Assembly: GCA_023450615.1 (NCBI GenBank)
Contig: JAEXGT010000037.1
Span: 1-48,400 of the forward strand
Reading direction: 5' to 3'
Length of the DNA: 48,400 nucleotides
Origin: Pseudomonadota bacterium
GTDB taxonomy: Bacteria; Pseudomonadota; Alphaproteobacteria; Rhizobiales; Beijerinckiaceae
Part shown: positions 7,783-16,024 of the stretch, piece by piece
Layout of the letters: every line of letters starts with the position of its first letter
Numbering within the stretch: the first letter of the stretch is position 1
The notes under the pieces: model-generated
Database searches by the model: none
What the model saw: the letters and a program-made list of their open reading frames with translations, nothing else
Told to the model about the DNA's origin: nothing
Position numbers and translations under genes: made by a program

Positions 7783-10700
7783 TTGCGCGATATCCTGACG
7801 ATCATCGCAGGCATTGTCATCCTCATCCTGGCGGTTGCCGTCGCGGCGCCTCCTCTCATGAATTGGGAGGATTATCGCGACACCATCGACGGGATGATTT
7901 CACGCGCGTCGGCGACGGAAGCCCGCACGTCGGGCAATATCTCCATTCGTCTCCTGCCCGAGCCGAGGATCATCCTCGACCGGCTGCAGCTTGGCGGCAA
8001 AACGCCGGACTCTCCCACTCTCACGGCCGATTCCGTGCTGGCTGAAATTGCACTCACTCCGCTTCTCCGCGGGGAGGTGCGCTTTACCGGGACCCGGATC
8101 GGCCGGGCCGACATCCGCGTTCCCGTATCGGGCAAGGGCGACTGGCGCCTCCCACCCGACCTGATCTCAGGAAGCGGGCGGGGCCAGGAATGGGCGATCG
8201 AGAGCCTCAATATCGGGCAGCTTCTCGTCACCACCCAGTCCACCTCCACCGGCCATACCAACCAGGCTTTTGCGGAGAATGTCCAGATCGAGGGGCAGAA
8301 GCTCATCGGTCCCTGGCGGGTCGAGGGCACCACGGCGGGTGTTCCTTTCCGGCTGGTCTCGGGGGAGATCGCCGAAGACAAAAGCGTTCAGGTCAAGCTC
8401 TCGGGCGGCGGCGACATCTATCCGCGCTTCGATATCGACGCCCGTCTGGCCCTTGACAATCCGGCAGCCGGAACCACCGTTCCGAGCGTTGCCGGAAAAG
8501 CCAAGTTGCTCTTCGGCCCGCCGGCGCAGATTGCGGCCGCAGGCATTCCGATCCCCATTGCCATTGAGACCAATTTCAAGACGGCAGACGGTACTGTCGC
8601 ATTAAGCGATGTCACCGTGGAAGCCGGTGAGGGCGGCGCGAGCCTGCGCATGACAGGCGAAGGCAACATCGGGATCGCCGATCCCCGTATCGCGCTGAAG
8701 CTCGAAGGGCGACGACTCGACGCAGACAGCTTCATCCTGTCCTCGAACGGAAAGGATTTCGCCTCGCGCCTTAAGGAATGGTCGCTCCCGCCGATCAGCA
8801 TTCCCGTCGCGCTCGACCTCAAGATCGACAGCATCGGGTTGGGCCAGGAGGATCTGACCGGCGCCAATCTTCGCTTGTCCCTCGATCGCGGAAAGGCGCA
8901 GATCGAGCGCATGGAATTCCATGCGCCCGGCGAAACGCGGGTGGCCATGGAAGGTCAGCTCGGTCTGACGACGCAGGGCGGCATCGAAGGCAAGGTGGCT
9001 CTGGCCTCGAATACGTCTGATCGCTTGGCGCGCTATCTCGACCGTATCAAGATCCGCTCGCCGTTCCTCGACATTCTCGATGGGCGTCCCGTCGAGGCTT
9101 CGTCGGATGTGGTTTTCAGCAATCCGGTGCTCTCGCTCAACCGGATGCGCTTCAAGATCGGCGATGCGGTCACGACCGGCAATCTCCGCTATACCGTGCC
9201 GGAGGCCGATGAGCGCGGTAAGCTCGAAGCGCAGATTGCGATCCAGAACCTCAACCTCGATCATCTGCCGCAGGTGTCCAGCGTGTTCGAGGCCACGCAG
9301 AATGTCGATGTAGGGTTCATTCTCGAAGCCCGCGGCGTCAGCGCCGGTAAGAGTTCCGCCACCGGGCGCATTACGGCGCGCATCCTCTCGGATGGTCAGG
9401 CGCTGCTCGTGGAAAATCTCGACATCGTGGACCTTGCCGGCGCCAATGCCCGCGTGAGCGGACGCATCGCGCCCGATGGTTCGGGAAGCATCAATGGCAA
9501 GGTCACAGCGCAGCGTGCGGCCCCCCTCGTCGATCTGATCGGCAGTGTGTGGATCGGCGGCGTTTCCAAGCTCGTGCCGCATTTCCTGCGTGAAGGCGCG
9601 CTCAATGTGCAGGTGGGAACCGAGCGGGTCGCTCCGCCGCCGGGATCGAGCGAAGTTCGCTTGCGCACGATGATGAAAGGAACGGCTGCGGGCGGCACCA
9701 TCGAAGGCAGCGTGGATTCCGTCGATGGGCGTACTGAAAGTCTCAATCTCACGCTTGCAACCGAGAATACGGGCAGCTGGGTGAACCGCACCAGGATGCC
9801 GGGGCTTGATCGTCCTTCCCGGATCGATCTGCGCGGCACGCGAGTGGGGTCGGGTCAGTTCAACGTCACCGTTGCAGGCAACGTCGCGGATGCGCAGATG
9901 ACGACCTTGAGGCCTTTCGCCTTGAGCGCGAGCGACGATGTGGTGGATAGCGGCGAGGCGGAATTCGTCACGGCCGATGTCACACCTTTCCTGCTTCTCC
10001 TCGGCGATGGCGCGGGAGTGAAATCGCCGGTTCCCGTGAAAGTGCGCATGACATTGGGACGTGAGCGCGATGCAAGCAGCCTCGACGTAACGGGCGAGGT
10101 GGCGGGCAACGCCGTGCAGGCCAAGCTCCATGTCCGGTCGCGCTCGGAGATCGGTGGCGAGATTTCTCTCGACCGGCTTTCCCTGCCGTGGTTGACGGCG
10201 GCTCTTGCGCTCAACGTGCCGGGCGATCCGAATGCCACCGCCCTTTGGTCCAATGCCACGTTTGGACAGAGCGGACGCCTCGTGAGCGGCGGACAGGTCA
10301 TGTTCCGCGTCGGCGCGCTCGATCTGGGGCGCGGCATCCAAAGCACGCGGGCGAGCTTCACCGTCGAAGCGCAATCGGATGGCGTGTCGATCCGCAATCT
10401 CGATGCCAGCATCGGCACCGGACGCCTGACGGGATCCACGACCATCACGCGCCAGGGTGCTACGGCAACCGTTGTCGGCGAGGGAGCGCTCGATCACGTG
10501 CCGCTCTGGGCGCTTGGCGGATCGTCGCCCATTGAAGCGGTTCTGTCCGGCAATCTCAAATTTGGTACGGCGGGAGACAGCACGTCGAAGCTCGTGTCCG
10601 CGCTCGGCGGCGCGGGTGAATGGACGATCACGAAGCTGCGCGTTCCCTCCGCCGATCCTGCCGTGTTCGACCGGGCGCTCAAGCGCGCCTTGGCCGAGAA

Positions 10701-11364
10701 CGAGCCACTCGTCGAGGGCAAAGCGGAAGCCATCATCAATGCGGAGTTGGGGCGTGCCGCACTGACTTCGCAAACGGTCACCACATCGGCCGCGCTCGTC
10801 GGTGGATCGCTGCGGCTTTCGCCTTTCGTCATCGAGGGCGGGCCCTCTACATGGCAGGGCGCGGTGACGTTCGATCTCAACTCACTCGCTCTCGATGCGC
10901 GCGGCTCGCTCATTTCCAAGACGTCGCCTGCCGGTTGGACCGGCGCTCCGCCATCCATCGGGTTGAACTGGCGTGGTTCGCTTGCAGCGCCTGCGCGTGA
11001 GTTGGATGCAGGGCCGTTCCGCAACGGGCTTGCGGCCATCGTGCTCAAGCGCGAGCTTGAAAAGATCGAGGCCTTCGAGCGCGCCGCCGCCGAGCGTCAA
11101 CGCCAGATCCAGGCCCAGCAGGAGGCCGAGCGCCAGCGGTTGAAGGCCGCTGCCGAAGAGGCGGCGCGTCAGGCTAAGGCAAGGTCCGATGCAGAAAAGG
11201 CGCGTCTGGACGCTGAGCGTCTGCAATCGGAGCAGCAGCAACAGCCGGACGAAGAAGAGCCTGAGCCTGCCCCTGCGCCGTTTCAGATGAACAGCCTGCC
11301 GCCGCTGAATCCACCCATCACTATCGCTGCACCGCCGCGTATTCACGGCTCTCCCGACCGTTAA
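7783..11364 (+). CDS. AsmA-family inner-membrane/periplasmic protein
   Basis: A 1193-residue protein with one N-terminal membrane helix (about residues 3-24) followed by a very long periplasmic beta-rich region of the AsmA type. AsmA-like proteins are large bridge-like proteins tied to outer-membrane assembly and lipid transport between membranes. Near the start, the N-I-S-I-R-L-L-P-E-P segment is typical of the AsmA N-terminal domain; many G-x-L and D-L-R-G repeats follow. The last ~110 residues change character: a charged coiled coil rich in A, E, R and Q (about 1085-1150), then a Q/E/P-rich tail. The start is TTG at 7783 with GGAG 12 nt upstream, so initiation may be weak. It seems to be a single-gene unit. 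Confidence 0.88.
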   Translation: MRDILTIIAGIVILILAVAVAAPPLMNWEDYRDTIDGMISRASATEARTSGNISIRLLPEPRIILDRLQLGGKTPDSPTLTADSVLAEIALTPLLRGEVRFTGTRIGRADIRVPVSGKGDWRLPPDLISGSGRGQEWAIESLNIGQLLVTTQSTSTGHTNQAFAENVQIEGQKLIGPWRVEGTTAGVPFRLVSGEIAEDKSVQVKLSGGGDIYPRFDIDARLALDNPAAGTTVPSVAGKAKLLFGPPAQIAAAGIPIPIAIETNFKTADGTVALSDVTVEAGEGGASLRMTGEGNIGIADPRIALKLEGRRLDADSFILSSNGKDFASRLKEWSLPPISIPVALDLKIDSIGLGQEDLTGANLRLSLDRGKAQIERMEFHAPGETRVAMEGQLGLTTQGGIEGKVALASNTSDRLARYLDRIKIRSPFLDILDGRPVEASSDVVFSNPVLSLNRMRFKIGDAVTTGNLRYTVPEADERGKLEAQIAIQNLNLDHLPQVSSVFEATQNVDVGFILEARGVSAGKSSATGRITARILSDGQALLVENLDIVDLAGANARVSGRIAPDGSGSINGKVTAQRAAPLVDLIGSVWIGGVSKLVPHFLREGALNVQVGTERVAPPPGSSEVRLRTMMKGTAAGGTIEGSVDSVDGRTESLNLTLATENTGSWVNRTRMPGLDRPSRIDLRGTRVGSGQFNVTVAGNVADAQMTTLRPFALSASDDVVDSGEAEFVTADVTPFLLLLGDGAGVKSPVPVKVRMTLGRERDASSLDVTGEVAGNAVQAKLHVRSRSEIGGEISLDRLSLPWLTAALALNVPGDPNATALWSNATFGQSGRLVSGGQVMFRVGALDLGRGIQSTRASFTVEAQSDGVSIRNLDASIGTGRLTGSTTITRQGATATVVGEGALDHVPLWALGGSSPIEAVLSGNLKFGTAGDSTSKLVSALGGAGEWTITKLRVPSADPAVFDRALKRALAENEPLVEGKAEAIINAELGRAALTSQTVTTSAALVGGSLRLSPFVIEGGPSTWQGAVTFDLNSLALDARGSLISKTSPAGWTGAPPSIGLNWRGSLAAPARELDAGPFRNGLAAIVLKRELEKIEAFERAAAERQRQIQAQQEAERQRLKAAAEEAARQAKARSDAEKARLDAERLQSEQQQQPDEEEPEPAPAPFQMNSLPPLNPPITIAAPPRIHGSPDR

Positions 11365-11391
11365 GGTATCGCGGCAATCCGAGAGCGTTGG

Positions 11392-11607
11392 TCAGCGGCT
11401 GCGTAAATCCATCAACACGAACACGCGGATGGCGGATGAGAGGTTCTGCTCGCCGCGTTCCGCGTCGATACGCCCAATCAGGGCTTGCAGGGAGAGCTTT
11501 TCGCGCTCTGCGATCTCCCGAAGGATCTGCCAGAACGGCTCTTCCAGAGAGATACTGGTGCGGTGACCGGCAATCGAGACGGAGTGTTTGATGATGCCGG
11601 AGCCCAT
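11392..11607 (-). CDS. Ribbon-helix-helix domain protein
   Basis: A 71-residue protein of the RHH_4 type: a short beta strand (H-R-T-S-I-S-L-E-E-P-F-W, 15-26), a first helix (Q-I-L-R-E-I-A-E-R-E), and a second helix starting S-L-Q-A-L-I-G-R-I-D. Such proteins bind DNA as dimers through the strand, so it may be a small regulator, but targets are unknown. Its ATG directly abuts the TAG of the upstream DUF4169 gene, which suggests translational coupling. It is the last gene of the fumC transcript. A conserved W in the strand is unusual for the Arc/MetJ class and typical of this alphaproteobacterial subgroup. Confidence 0.8.
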   Translation of the reverse strand: MGSGIIKHSVSIAGHRTSISLEEPFWQILREIAEREKLSLQALIGRIDAERGEQNLSSAIRVFVLMDLRSR

Positions 11608-11796
11608 CTAGGATTTCTCGCTGTCGTCGCGCTTATGCGAGTCGAGGCGGCGCTGTGCCAGAACTCGCTCGGCCTTGGTCAGGTCCTTCTCCGCCTTGGT
11701 GCGGCCGAAGGTGATGCGGTTCTGGTCGGCGCGGGCCTCTTTGTCGGCCCGCGCCTTGTTCTTGCGCGCCTGGCGCAGATTGATGATCTCGGCCAT
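11608..11796 (-). CDS. DUF4169 family small basic protein
   Basis: A 62-residue, highly charged protein (many K, R, E, D) beginning M-A-E-I-I-N-L-R-Q-A-R-K-N-K-A-R, the hallmark of DUF4169. It should be an extended helix, with no membrane or secretion signal. The R-I-T-F-G-R-T-K-A-E-K segment is the conserved core. It lies 14 bp after fumC and its stop touches the start of the RHH gene, so the three are almost certainly co-transcribed. The same neighbours occur in many Hyphomicrobiales, from general knowledge; the function is not known. Confidence 0.8.
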   Translation of the reverse strand: MAEIINLRQARKNKARADKEARADQNRITFGRTKAEKDLTKAERVLAQRRLDSHKRDDSEKS

Positions 11797-11810
11797 GGCG
11801 CGATTGTAGC

Positions 11811-13202
11811 TTATTCGCCGGGCTGAAGCATCGTCTCGGGACGCACGACCCTGTCGAAATCTTCGGACGACACGCCTGCCTTCAGGGCTTCTTCCTTCAG
11901 CGTCGTGCCGTTCTTGTGCGCGGATTTCGCGATGGCGGCCGCCTTGTCGTAGCCGATGGACGGCGCCAGCGCCGTCACGAGCATGAGGGAGCGGCCCATC
12001 AGATCCTGCAGACGCTCGCGGTTCGGCTCAATGCCGACGACGCAGTTGTCCGTGAAGCTGATCGCGCCGTCCGCAAGCAGGCGGATCGATTGCAGCACCG
12101 CGTTCACGATCACCGGCTTGAACACGTTGAGCTCGAAATGGCCCTGGGAGCCTGCGAAGGTCACCGTGGTCTGGTTGCCGGCCACCTGGCAGCACAGCAT
12201 GGTCATGGCTTCGGCCTGGGTGGGATTCACCTTGCCGGGCATGATCGACGAGCCGGGCTCGTTCTCAGGCAGCGAGATCTCGCCGATGCCGGAGCGCGGG
12301 CCGGAGCCCATGAGGCGGATGTCGTTGGCGATCTTGAACAGTCCGGCGGAGAGGGCCGCAAGTGCGCCGTGCGTGTAGATGAGGGCGTCGTTGGAGGCGA
12401 GAGCCTCGAACTTGTTCGAAGCCGAGGTGAAGGGAAGAGCGGTCAGCTCGCTGACCTTCTTGGCGAAGCGGTCGGCGAATTCCGGATGGGCGTTGAGGCC
12501 CGTGCCGACGGCGGTGCCGCCCTGAGCCAGCGCGTAGATGCCGGGCAGGGTCTGCTCGATGCGCGCAATGCCGAGCTTCACCTGCATTGCATAGCCGGAG
12601 AATTCCTGGCCCAGCGTCACGGGCGTCGCATCCTGAAGGTGCGTACGGCCGATCTTCACGATGTCCTTGAACTCTTCCTGCTTGGCTTCGAGCGCCTTCA
12701 GGAGGTGCTTGAGGGCAGGGAGCAGGCGGGCATTGATCTCGCGCGCCACGGCGATGTGCATGGCGGTCGGGAACACGTCGTTGGACGACTGGCCCATGTT
12801 GACGTGGTCGTTCGGGTGAACCGGCTTCTTGCTGCCGCGCTCGCCGCCCAGGCGCTCGATGGCGAGGTTGGAGAGGACCTCGTTCATGTTCATGTTCGAC
12901 TGGGTGCCCGAGCCGGTCTGGTAAACCACGAGCGGGAACTCGTCGTTGTGCTTGCCCTCGATCACATCGGCGGCGGCGTCGGCGATGGCGTCGGCCAGCT
13001 TCGCGTCGAGCTTGCCCAAGTCCTTGTTCACGAGTGCCGCTGCCTGCTTCACCAGGGCGAGCGCATGAACGAGGGGGAGGGGCATCCGGTCCGTGCCGAT
13101 GCGGAAATTCTGAAGCGAACGCTGCGTCTGGGCGCCCCAGAGCTTATCGGAGGGAACTTCGATGGGGCCGAAGGTATCTGTTTCGGTACGGGTGAGCGAC
13201 AT
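11811..13202 (-). CDS. fumC: Fumarate hydratase class II
   Basis: Interconverts fumarate and L-malate in the TCA cycle as an iron-independent homotetramer. The 463-residue length is typical of FumC. Conserved blocks are visible in order: the T-E-T-D-T-F-G-P-I-E-V start, G-S-G-T-Q-S-N-M-N-M-N-E-V, H-P-N-D-H-V-N-M-G-Q-S-S-N-D, G-R-T-H-L-Q-D-A-T-P-V and the family signature G-S-S-I-M-P-G-K-V-N-P. These give the catalytic His (T-H-L) and the flexible serine loop (S-S-I-M-P-G-K). It is the first gene of an operon with the DUF4169 and RHH genes and diverges from the P450 gene across an 89-bp spacer. Confidence 0.97.
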   Translation of the reverse strand: MSLTRTETDTFGPIEVPSDKLWGAQTQRSLQNFRIGTDRMPLPLVHALALVKQAAALVNKDLGKLDAKLADAIADAAADVIEGKHNDEFPLVVYQTGSGTQSNMNMNEVLSNLAIERLGGERGSKKPVHPNDHVNMGQSSNDVFPTAMHIAVAREINARLLPALKHLLKALEAKQEEFKDIVKIGRTHLQDATPVTLGQEFSGYAMQVKLGIARIEQTLPGIYALAQGGTAVGTGLNAHPEFADRFAKKVSELTALPFTSASNKFEALASNDALIYTHGALAALSAGLFKIANDIRLMGSGPRSGIGEISLPENEPGSSIMPGKVNPTQAEAMTMLCCQVAGNQTTVTFAGSQGHFELNVFKPVIVNAVLQSIRLLADGAISFTDNCVVGIEPNRERLQDLMGRSLMLVTALAPSIGYDKAAAIAKSAHKNGTTLKEEALKAGVSSEDFDRVVRPETMLQPGE

Positions 13203-13291
13203 CCTGACCTCTTTCGATGGAGTTGGGTGTTCTTATCTCAAACTCAGGCTCCCGCAACAGCGTAAGCCGCATAAGAGCGTTGTAAATTCGG

Positions 13292-14680
13292 ATGACAGAT
13301 ACTCTGGACGCCCCTCTTTTCCGCCCACCGGCCCCCAAGCCCCTTCAGGAGCCCCCGGGGCTCCTCTCGTTCCTGCTGGCCCTGCGCCGGAACCCGCTGA
13401 CCACCTGGACCGAACGGCACTTCACCGAGCGGATCATCCAGGGCAGCGGCGCCCTGGGGCGGATCACGGTGGTGAACGACCCGGCGGTCATCCGCCATAT
13501 CTTCGTCGACAACGCCGCCAATTACCGGAAGGACGACCTTCAGCTTCGGGTCCTCGCTCCCGGTTTGGGAAAGGGCCTGCTGACGGCGGAAGGCGAGGAG
13601 TGGAAGCTCCAGCGCCGCACCATCGCGCCCCTGTTTCCGCCCCGCGTGGTGGCGGGCTTCTTCCCCGCCATGGTCGAATCGGCGGATCGCCTCGTGCGCC
13701 GCTGGCAGCGGCGGCCGGAGGGGAGGGAGGTCGATATCTCCCTCGAAATGACCCGCGTTACCCTCGACGTGTTGGAGCGGACGATCTTCTCGAAGGGCAT
13801 GGCCCGCGATCCCGATGCCTTGGGACGGGCCATCACGCGCTATTTCGAAGGCTTGGGCCGCATCGACCCGGTGGATATCTTCGGCCTGCCGGATTGGGTG
13901 CCGCGCATCGGGCGCTGGCGGGCGCGGCCCGCCATCCGCTTCTTCGAGGAGCTGGTGAACGAGCTGATCCGCGACCGAAAAGCCCTGCTGGAGCGTGGCG
14001 AGCCTGCGCCGCGCGATCTCCTGACTCTGCTTCTCGAGGCGGCCGATCCGGAAACCGGCAAGGGGCTCAGCGATGTGGAGGTCGCCGCCAATATCGTGAC
14101 TTTCATCGGCGCGGGCCATGAGACCACGGCCAATGCCCTGTCTTGGTCGATCTACCTGATCTCGCAGGATGAGCGCGTCCGCGCCCGGATCGAGCGGGAG
14201 GTGGATGATGTGCTGGGCGAAGGCCCGTTCGAGCCGCAGCATCTCGACCGGCTCGTCTATACCCGTGCCGTGCTCGACGAGGCCATGCGCCTCTATCCGC
14301 CGGCTCCTTTCCTAAGCCGGGCTGCGATTGTGGATGACTCTATCGGGGATCTCACCATCGAGGCGGGCACGGTAGTCACCATCGCGCCCTACGTGCTCCA
14401 TCGTCACCGGACCCTCTGGGACGAGCCCGACGCCTTCAGGCCCGAACGGTTCCTGCCGGGAGAGAAGGAGAAGATCGACCGCTTCGCCTATCTGCCCTTC
14501 GGCGCAGGGCCGCGCGTCTGCATCGGAGCCACCTTTGCCCTCCAGGAAGCCGTGATCGTACTCGCGACCATCGTTCGGGCGGTGCGCCTCGATCTGAGAG
14601 AGGGACACCGGGTCACGCCGCTCCATCGCATCACGTTGAGACCCCACGAGGGGCTGCCGATGCGGATGACGTATCGCTAG
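13292..14680 (+). CDS. Cytochrome P450
   Basis: Soluble bacterial-type haem-thiolate monooxygenase, 462 residues. The I-helix oxygen-activation motif A-G-H-E-T-T is at 274-279, the K-helix E-x-x-R at E330-R333, the P-E-R-F segment near 384-387, and the haem loop F-G-A-G-P-R-V-C-I-G with C410 as the axial ligand. There is no membrane anchor and no fused reductase, and no ferredoxin or ferredoxin reductase gene adjoins it, so redox partners must come from elsewhere. The proline-rich N-terminus (L-F-R-P-P-A-P-K-P) resembles CYP families common in Hyphomicrobiales. Substrate unknown. It sits between the fumC operon and sspB, which it meets convergently. Confidence 0.93.
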   Translation: MTDTLDAPLFRPPAPKPLQEPPGLLSFLLALRRNPLTTWTERHFTERIIQGSGALGRITVVNDPAVIRHIFVDNAANYRKDDLQLRVLAPGLGKGLLTAEGEEWKLQRRTIAPLFPPRVVAGFFPAMVESADRLVRRWQRRPEGREVDISLEMTRVTLDVLERTIFSKGMARDPDALGRAITRYFEGLGRIDPVDIFGLPDWVPRIGRWRARPAIRFFEELVNELIRDRKALLERGEPAPRDLLTLLLEAADPETGKGLSDVEVAANIVTFIGAGHETTANALSWSIYLISQDERVRARIEREVDDVLGEGPFEPQHLDRLVYTRAVLDEAMRLYPPAPFLSRAAIVDDSIGDLTIEAGTVVTIAPYVLHRHRTLWDEPDAFRPERFLPGEKEKIDRFAYLPFGAGPRVCIGATFALQEAVIVLATIVRAVRLDLREGHRVTPLHRITLRPHEGLPMRMTYR

Positions 14681-14688
14681 ATCCAAGG

Positions 14689-14720
14689 CCCCCGCATCCA
14701 AGGCTCCTGGAATGCGGGGG
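14689..14720. terminator. Stem-loop between P450 and sspB
   Basis: A perfect 9-bp stem (CCCCCGCAT / ATGCGGGGG) encloses a 14-nt region. It begins 8 bases after the P450 stop in a convergent intergenic region, so it may act in both directions. No long T-run follows. Confidence 0.45.
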
Positions 14721-14755
14721 AGTCCTGGGACGCCTGCAACGTTGGCGGTTATGGC

Positions 14756-14773
14756 TTCCCGCCTTCGCGGGAA
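14756..14773. repeat. Short REP-like palindrome
   Basis: TTCCCGC-CTTC-GCGGGAA is a perfect 7-bp stem with a CTTC tetraloop, followed by TGAC. This matches a short palindrome often scattered between genes in proteobacterial genomes. It lies 30 bp from the sspB stop. Confidence 0.5.
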
Positions 14774-14802
14774 TGACAGGCAGCATTGGGGGAGAAAGGC
14801 CG

Positions 14803-15414
14803 TCAGTTTTTCTTGCGGAAGGCGTCGAGGCTCACGACTTCGGCGGTGCCGGGGGCATCGGTGTCGGCTGCTTCCGGCTTGGGGGCATGAGCCGCTTCGC
14901 TCGGGGCTTCCTCGGCCTTGGCCGGGGCCTTTACGGGCGTGGGTTTTTTCTCCGCAGCCGGCGTGGCCTTGCGGGACTGCTTCAGTTCCACGGGGTCCGA
15001 TCCACGGATCGGCTGCGGGGCAGGCGGAGCCTCGGCGATTTCTTCGCCCTCCTCGTCATCCTGGCCGTCGAACTTGAGGCCGAATTGCACGGAAGGATCG
15101 AAAAATCCGGTGAGCGCATCGAAGGGAATGAGCAGCCGCTCGGGAACGCCGGAGAAGGACAGGCCCACCTCGAAAGTGTGCTCGGTAACGTTCATGTCCC
15201 AGAACTGATGCTGGAGAACGATGGTCATCTCCTGGGGATATTTCTCGCGCAGGCGGTTCGAGAGGCGAACGCCGGGAAAATCCGTCTGGAAGGAGATATA
15301 GAAATGGTGCTCGCCCGGGAGCCCGTCCTTGCAGTCGATCAGCACTTTGCGCACGACGCCCTTCAAGGCGTCCTGCACCAGAAGATCGTAGCGGATCAGG
15401 TCTTTGCCGGCCAT
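14803..15414 (-). CDS. sspB: SspB-type ClpXP adaptor (alpha form)
   Basis: Adaptor that binds ssrA-tagged proteins and hands them to the ClpXP protease. The 203-residue protein has a folded tag-binding domain (about 1-115: D-L-I-R-Y-D-L-L-V-Q-D-A-L-K..., H-H-F-Y-I-S-F-Q-T, I-P-F-D-A-L-T-G-F-F-D-P-S), then a disordered linker rich in A, P, E and K, and a C-terminal V-V-S-L-D-A-F-R-K-K that is the expected ClpX-tethering motif. That layout is the alphaproteobacterial form, distinct from the E. coli protein. It lies just downstream of ssrA on the same strand, separated by a stem-loop terminator. AGGGA precedes the ATG at 15414. Confidence 0.93.
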   Translation of the reverse strand: MAGKDLIRYDLLVQDALKGVVRKVLIDCKDGLPGEHHFYISFQTDFPGVRLSNRLREKYPQEMTIVLQHQFWDMNVTEHTFEVGLSFSGVPERLLIPFDALTGFFDPSVQFGLKFDGQDDEEGEEIAEAPPAPQPIRGSDPVELKQSRKATPAAEKKPTPVKAPAKAEEAPSEAAHAPKPEAADTDAPGTAEVVSLDAFRKKN

Positions 15415-15429
15415 AGGCGATCCCTATTC

Positions 15430-15467
15430 AGAAACAAAAGTGGAGGCTTCTGTTGCCAGGTGCCTCC
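15430..15467 (-). terminator. Probable rho-independent terminator of ssrA
   Basis: On the minus strand GGAGGC (15467-15462) pairs with GCCTCC (15447-15442) and is followed by ACTTTTGTTTC. It lies after the tag region of ssrA and before the sspB start, so it should end the tmRNA precursor and leave sspB to partial read-through or its own promoter. Confidence 0.55.
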
Positions 15468-15522
15468 GAACCCCGCCTAACGGTGCTACCCGCTAGGGCT
15501 TTGAGTCGGTGTTAGGGACCGC

Positions 15523-15561
15523 TTACGCAGCCACTGCAACCGGAGCATAGTTGTCGTTGGC
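15523..15561 (-). other. tmRNA tag reading frame (ANDNYAPVAVAA, TAA)
   Basis: Twelve codons from the resume codon GCC (15561-15559) to TAA (15525-15523). With the alanine carried by the tmRNA itself the tag appended to stalled proteins is A-ANDNYAPVAVAA. The A-N-D-N start is what alpha-type SspB recognises; the A-A end is the ClpX/ClpA degron. Confidence 0.92.
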
Positions 15562-15644
15562 AACTATAAAAAGGCCCGATATCGGCGGAACCATGCCGAG
15601 CGAAAGTCTACCCTTTACGCCCTCGTCGATCCTATTTCGCCCCC

Positions 15645-15671
15645 GCCGAAACCCAAGGCTTGCCTGGGCTT
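15645..15671 (-). other. Excised spacer between the two tmRNA pieces
   Basis: On the minus strand the 27 nt between the acceptor CCA and the coding-piece 5' end can fold as a hairpin (AAAGCCCAGG-CAAG-CCTTGGGTTT). By analogy with known permuted tmRNAs it is removed during maturation, at the coding-piece 5' end and by 3' trimming back to CCA. Confidence 0.65.
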
Positions 15672-16024
15672 TGGTGGAGGCGCCGGGTACCGCCCCCGGG
15701 TCCGATGGGTTTATTCCGATAGCCGTTTATCGCCATAGCCGATCTTGCGACCGGCAATCCCAATATAGGCGGCGTAATCCGAATTTGAAAGAGCGGGGAT
15801 AACCCGATACCGGTTGAAAAGTGACTCGGAACGCGAAGTTCGCTGTCCTATCATGACGCCAGATTAACGGATTTGCCTCCTGACGGCGGTTAACAACACC
15901 ATGAACGGCGCGGGCGGCGCGAATCTCAACCCAGCGGAGCTTCCGCCAGCGTTGCTTCATGCCTTAAGAGATGCGGGCGGAAACACTTCCTGCCTCAATT
16001 CCCTGCCGATGCCCGAGATTTTCC

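Larger units (their letters stand above)
15470..15800 (-). ncRNA. ssrA: Two-piece (circularly permuted) tmRNA
   Basis: Rescues stalled ribosomes by acting first as tRNA-Ala and then as mRNA. Gene order on the minus strand is permuted, as in alphaproteobacteria: the acceptor piece first (about 15800 down to the CCA at 15674-15672), then a 27-nt spacer, then the coding piece, which starts at 15644 with GGGGGCGAAATAGGATCGAC. The 5' GGGGGCG (15644-15638) pairs with CGCCTCC (15682-15676) of the acceptor piece to make a 7-bp acceptor stem whose third pair is G-U, the alanine identity element. Before it are a T-arm-like GACCCGGGGGCGGTACCCGG and the discriminator A. The tag frame is at 15561-15523. 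Outer ends are approximate. It is transcribed towards sspB. Confidence 0.93.

Noticed and set aside
8602..10773. 723-residue open frame on the minus strand opposite the AsmA-like gene
   Set aside because: Arg/His/Gly-rich shadow without any domain; the plus-strand AsmA frame covers it fully.
11916..13265. 449-residue open frame opposite fumC
   Set aside because: Shadow of a well-conserved fumarase gene.
15551..15802. 83-residue plus-strand open frame across 15551-15802
   Set aside because: It overlaps the conserved acceptor stem and T-arm of the tmRNA gene on the opposite strand; no ribosome site or protein-like composition.
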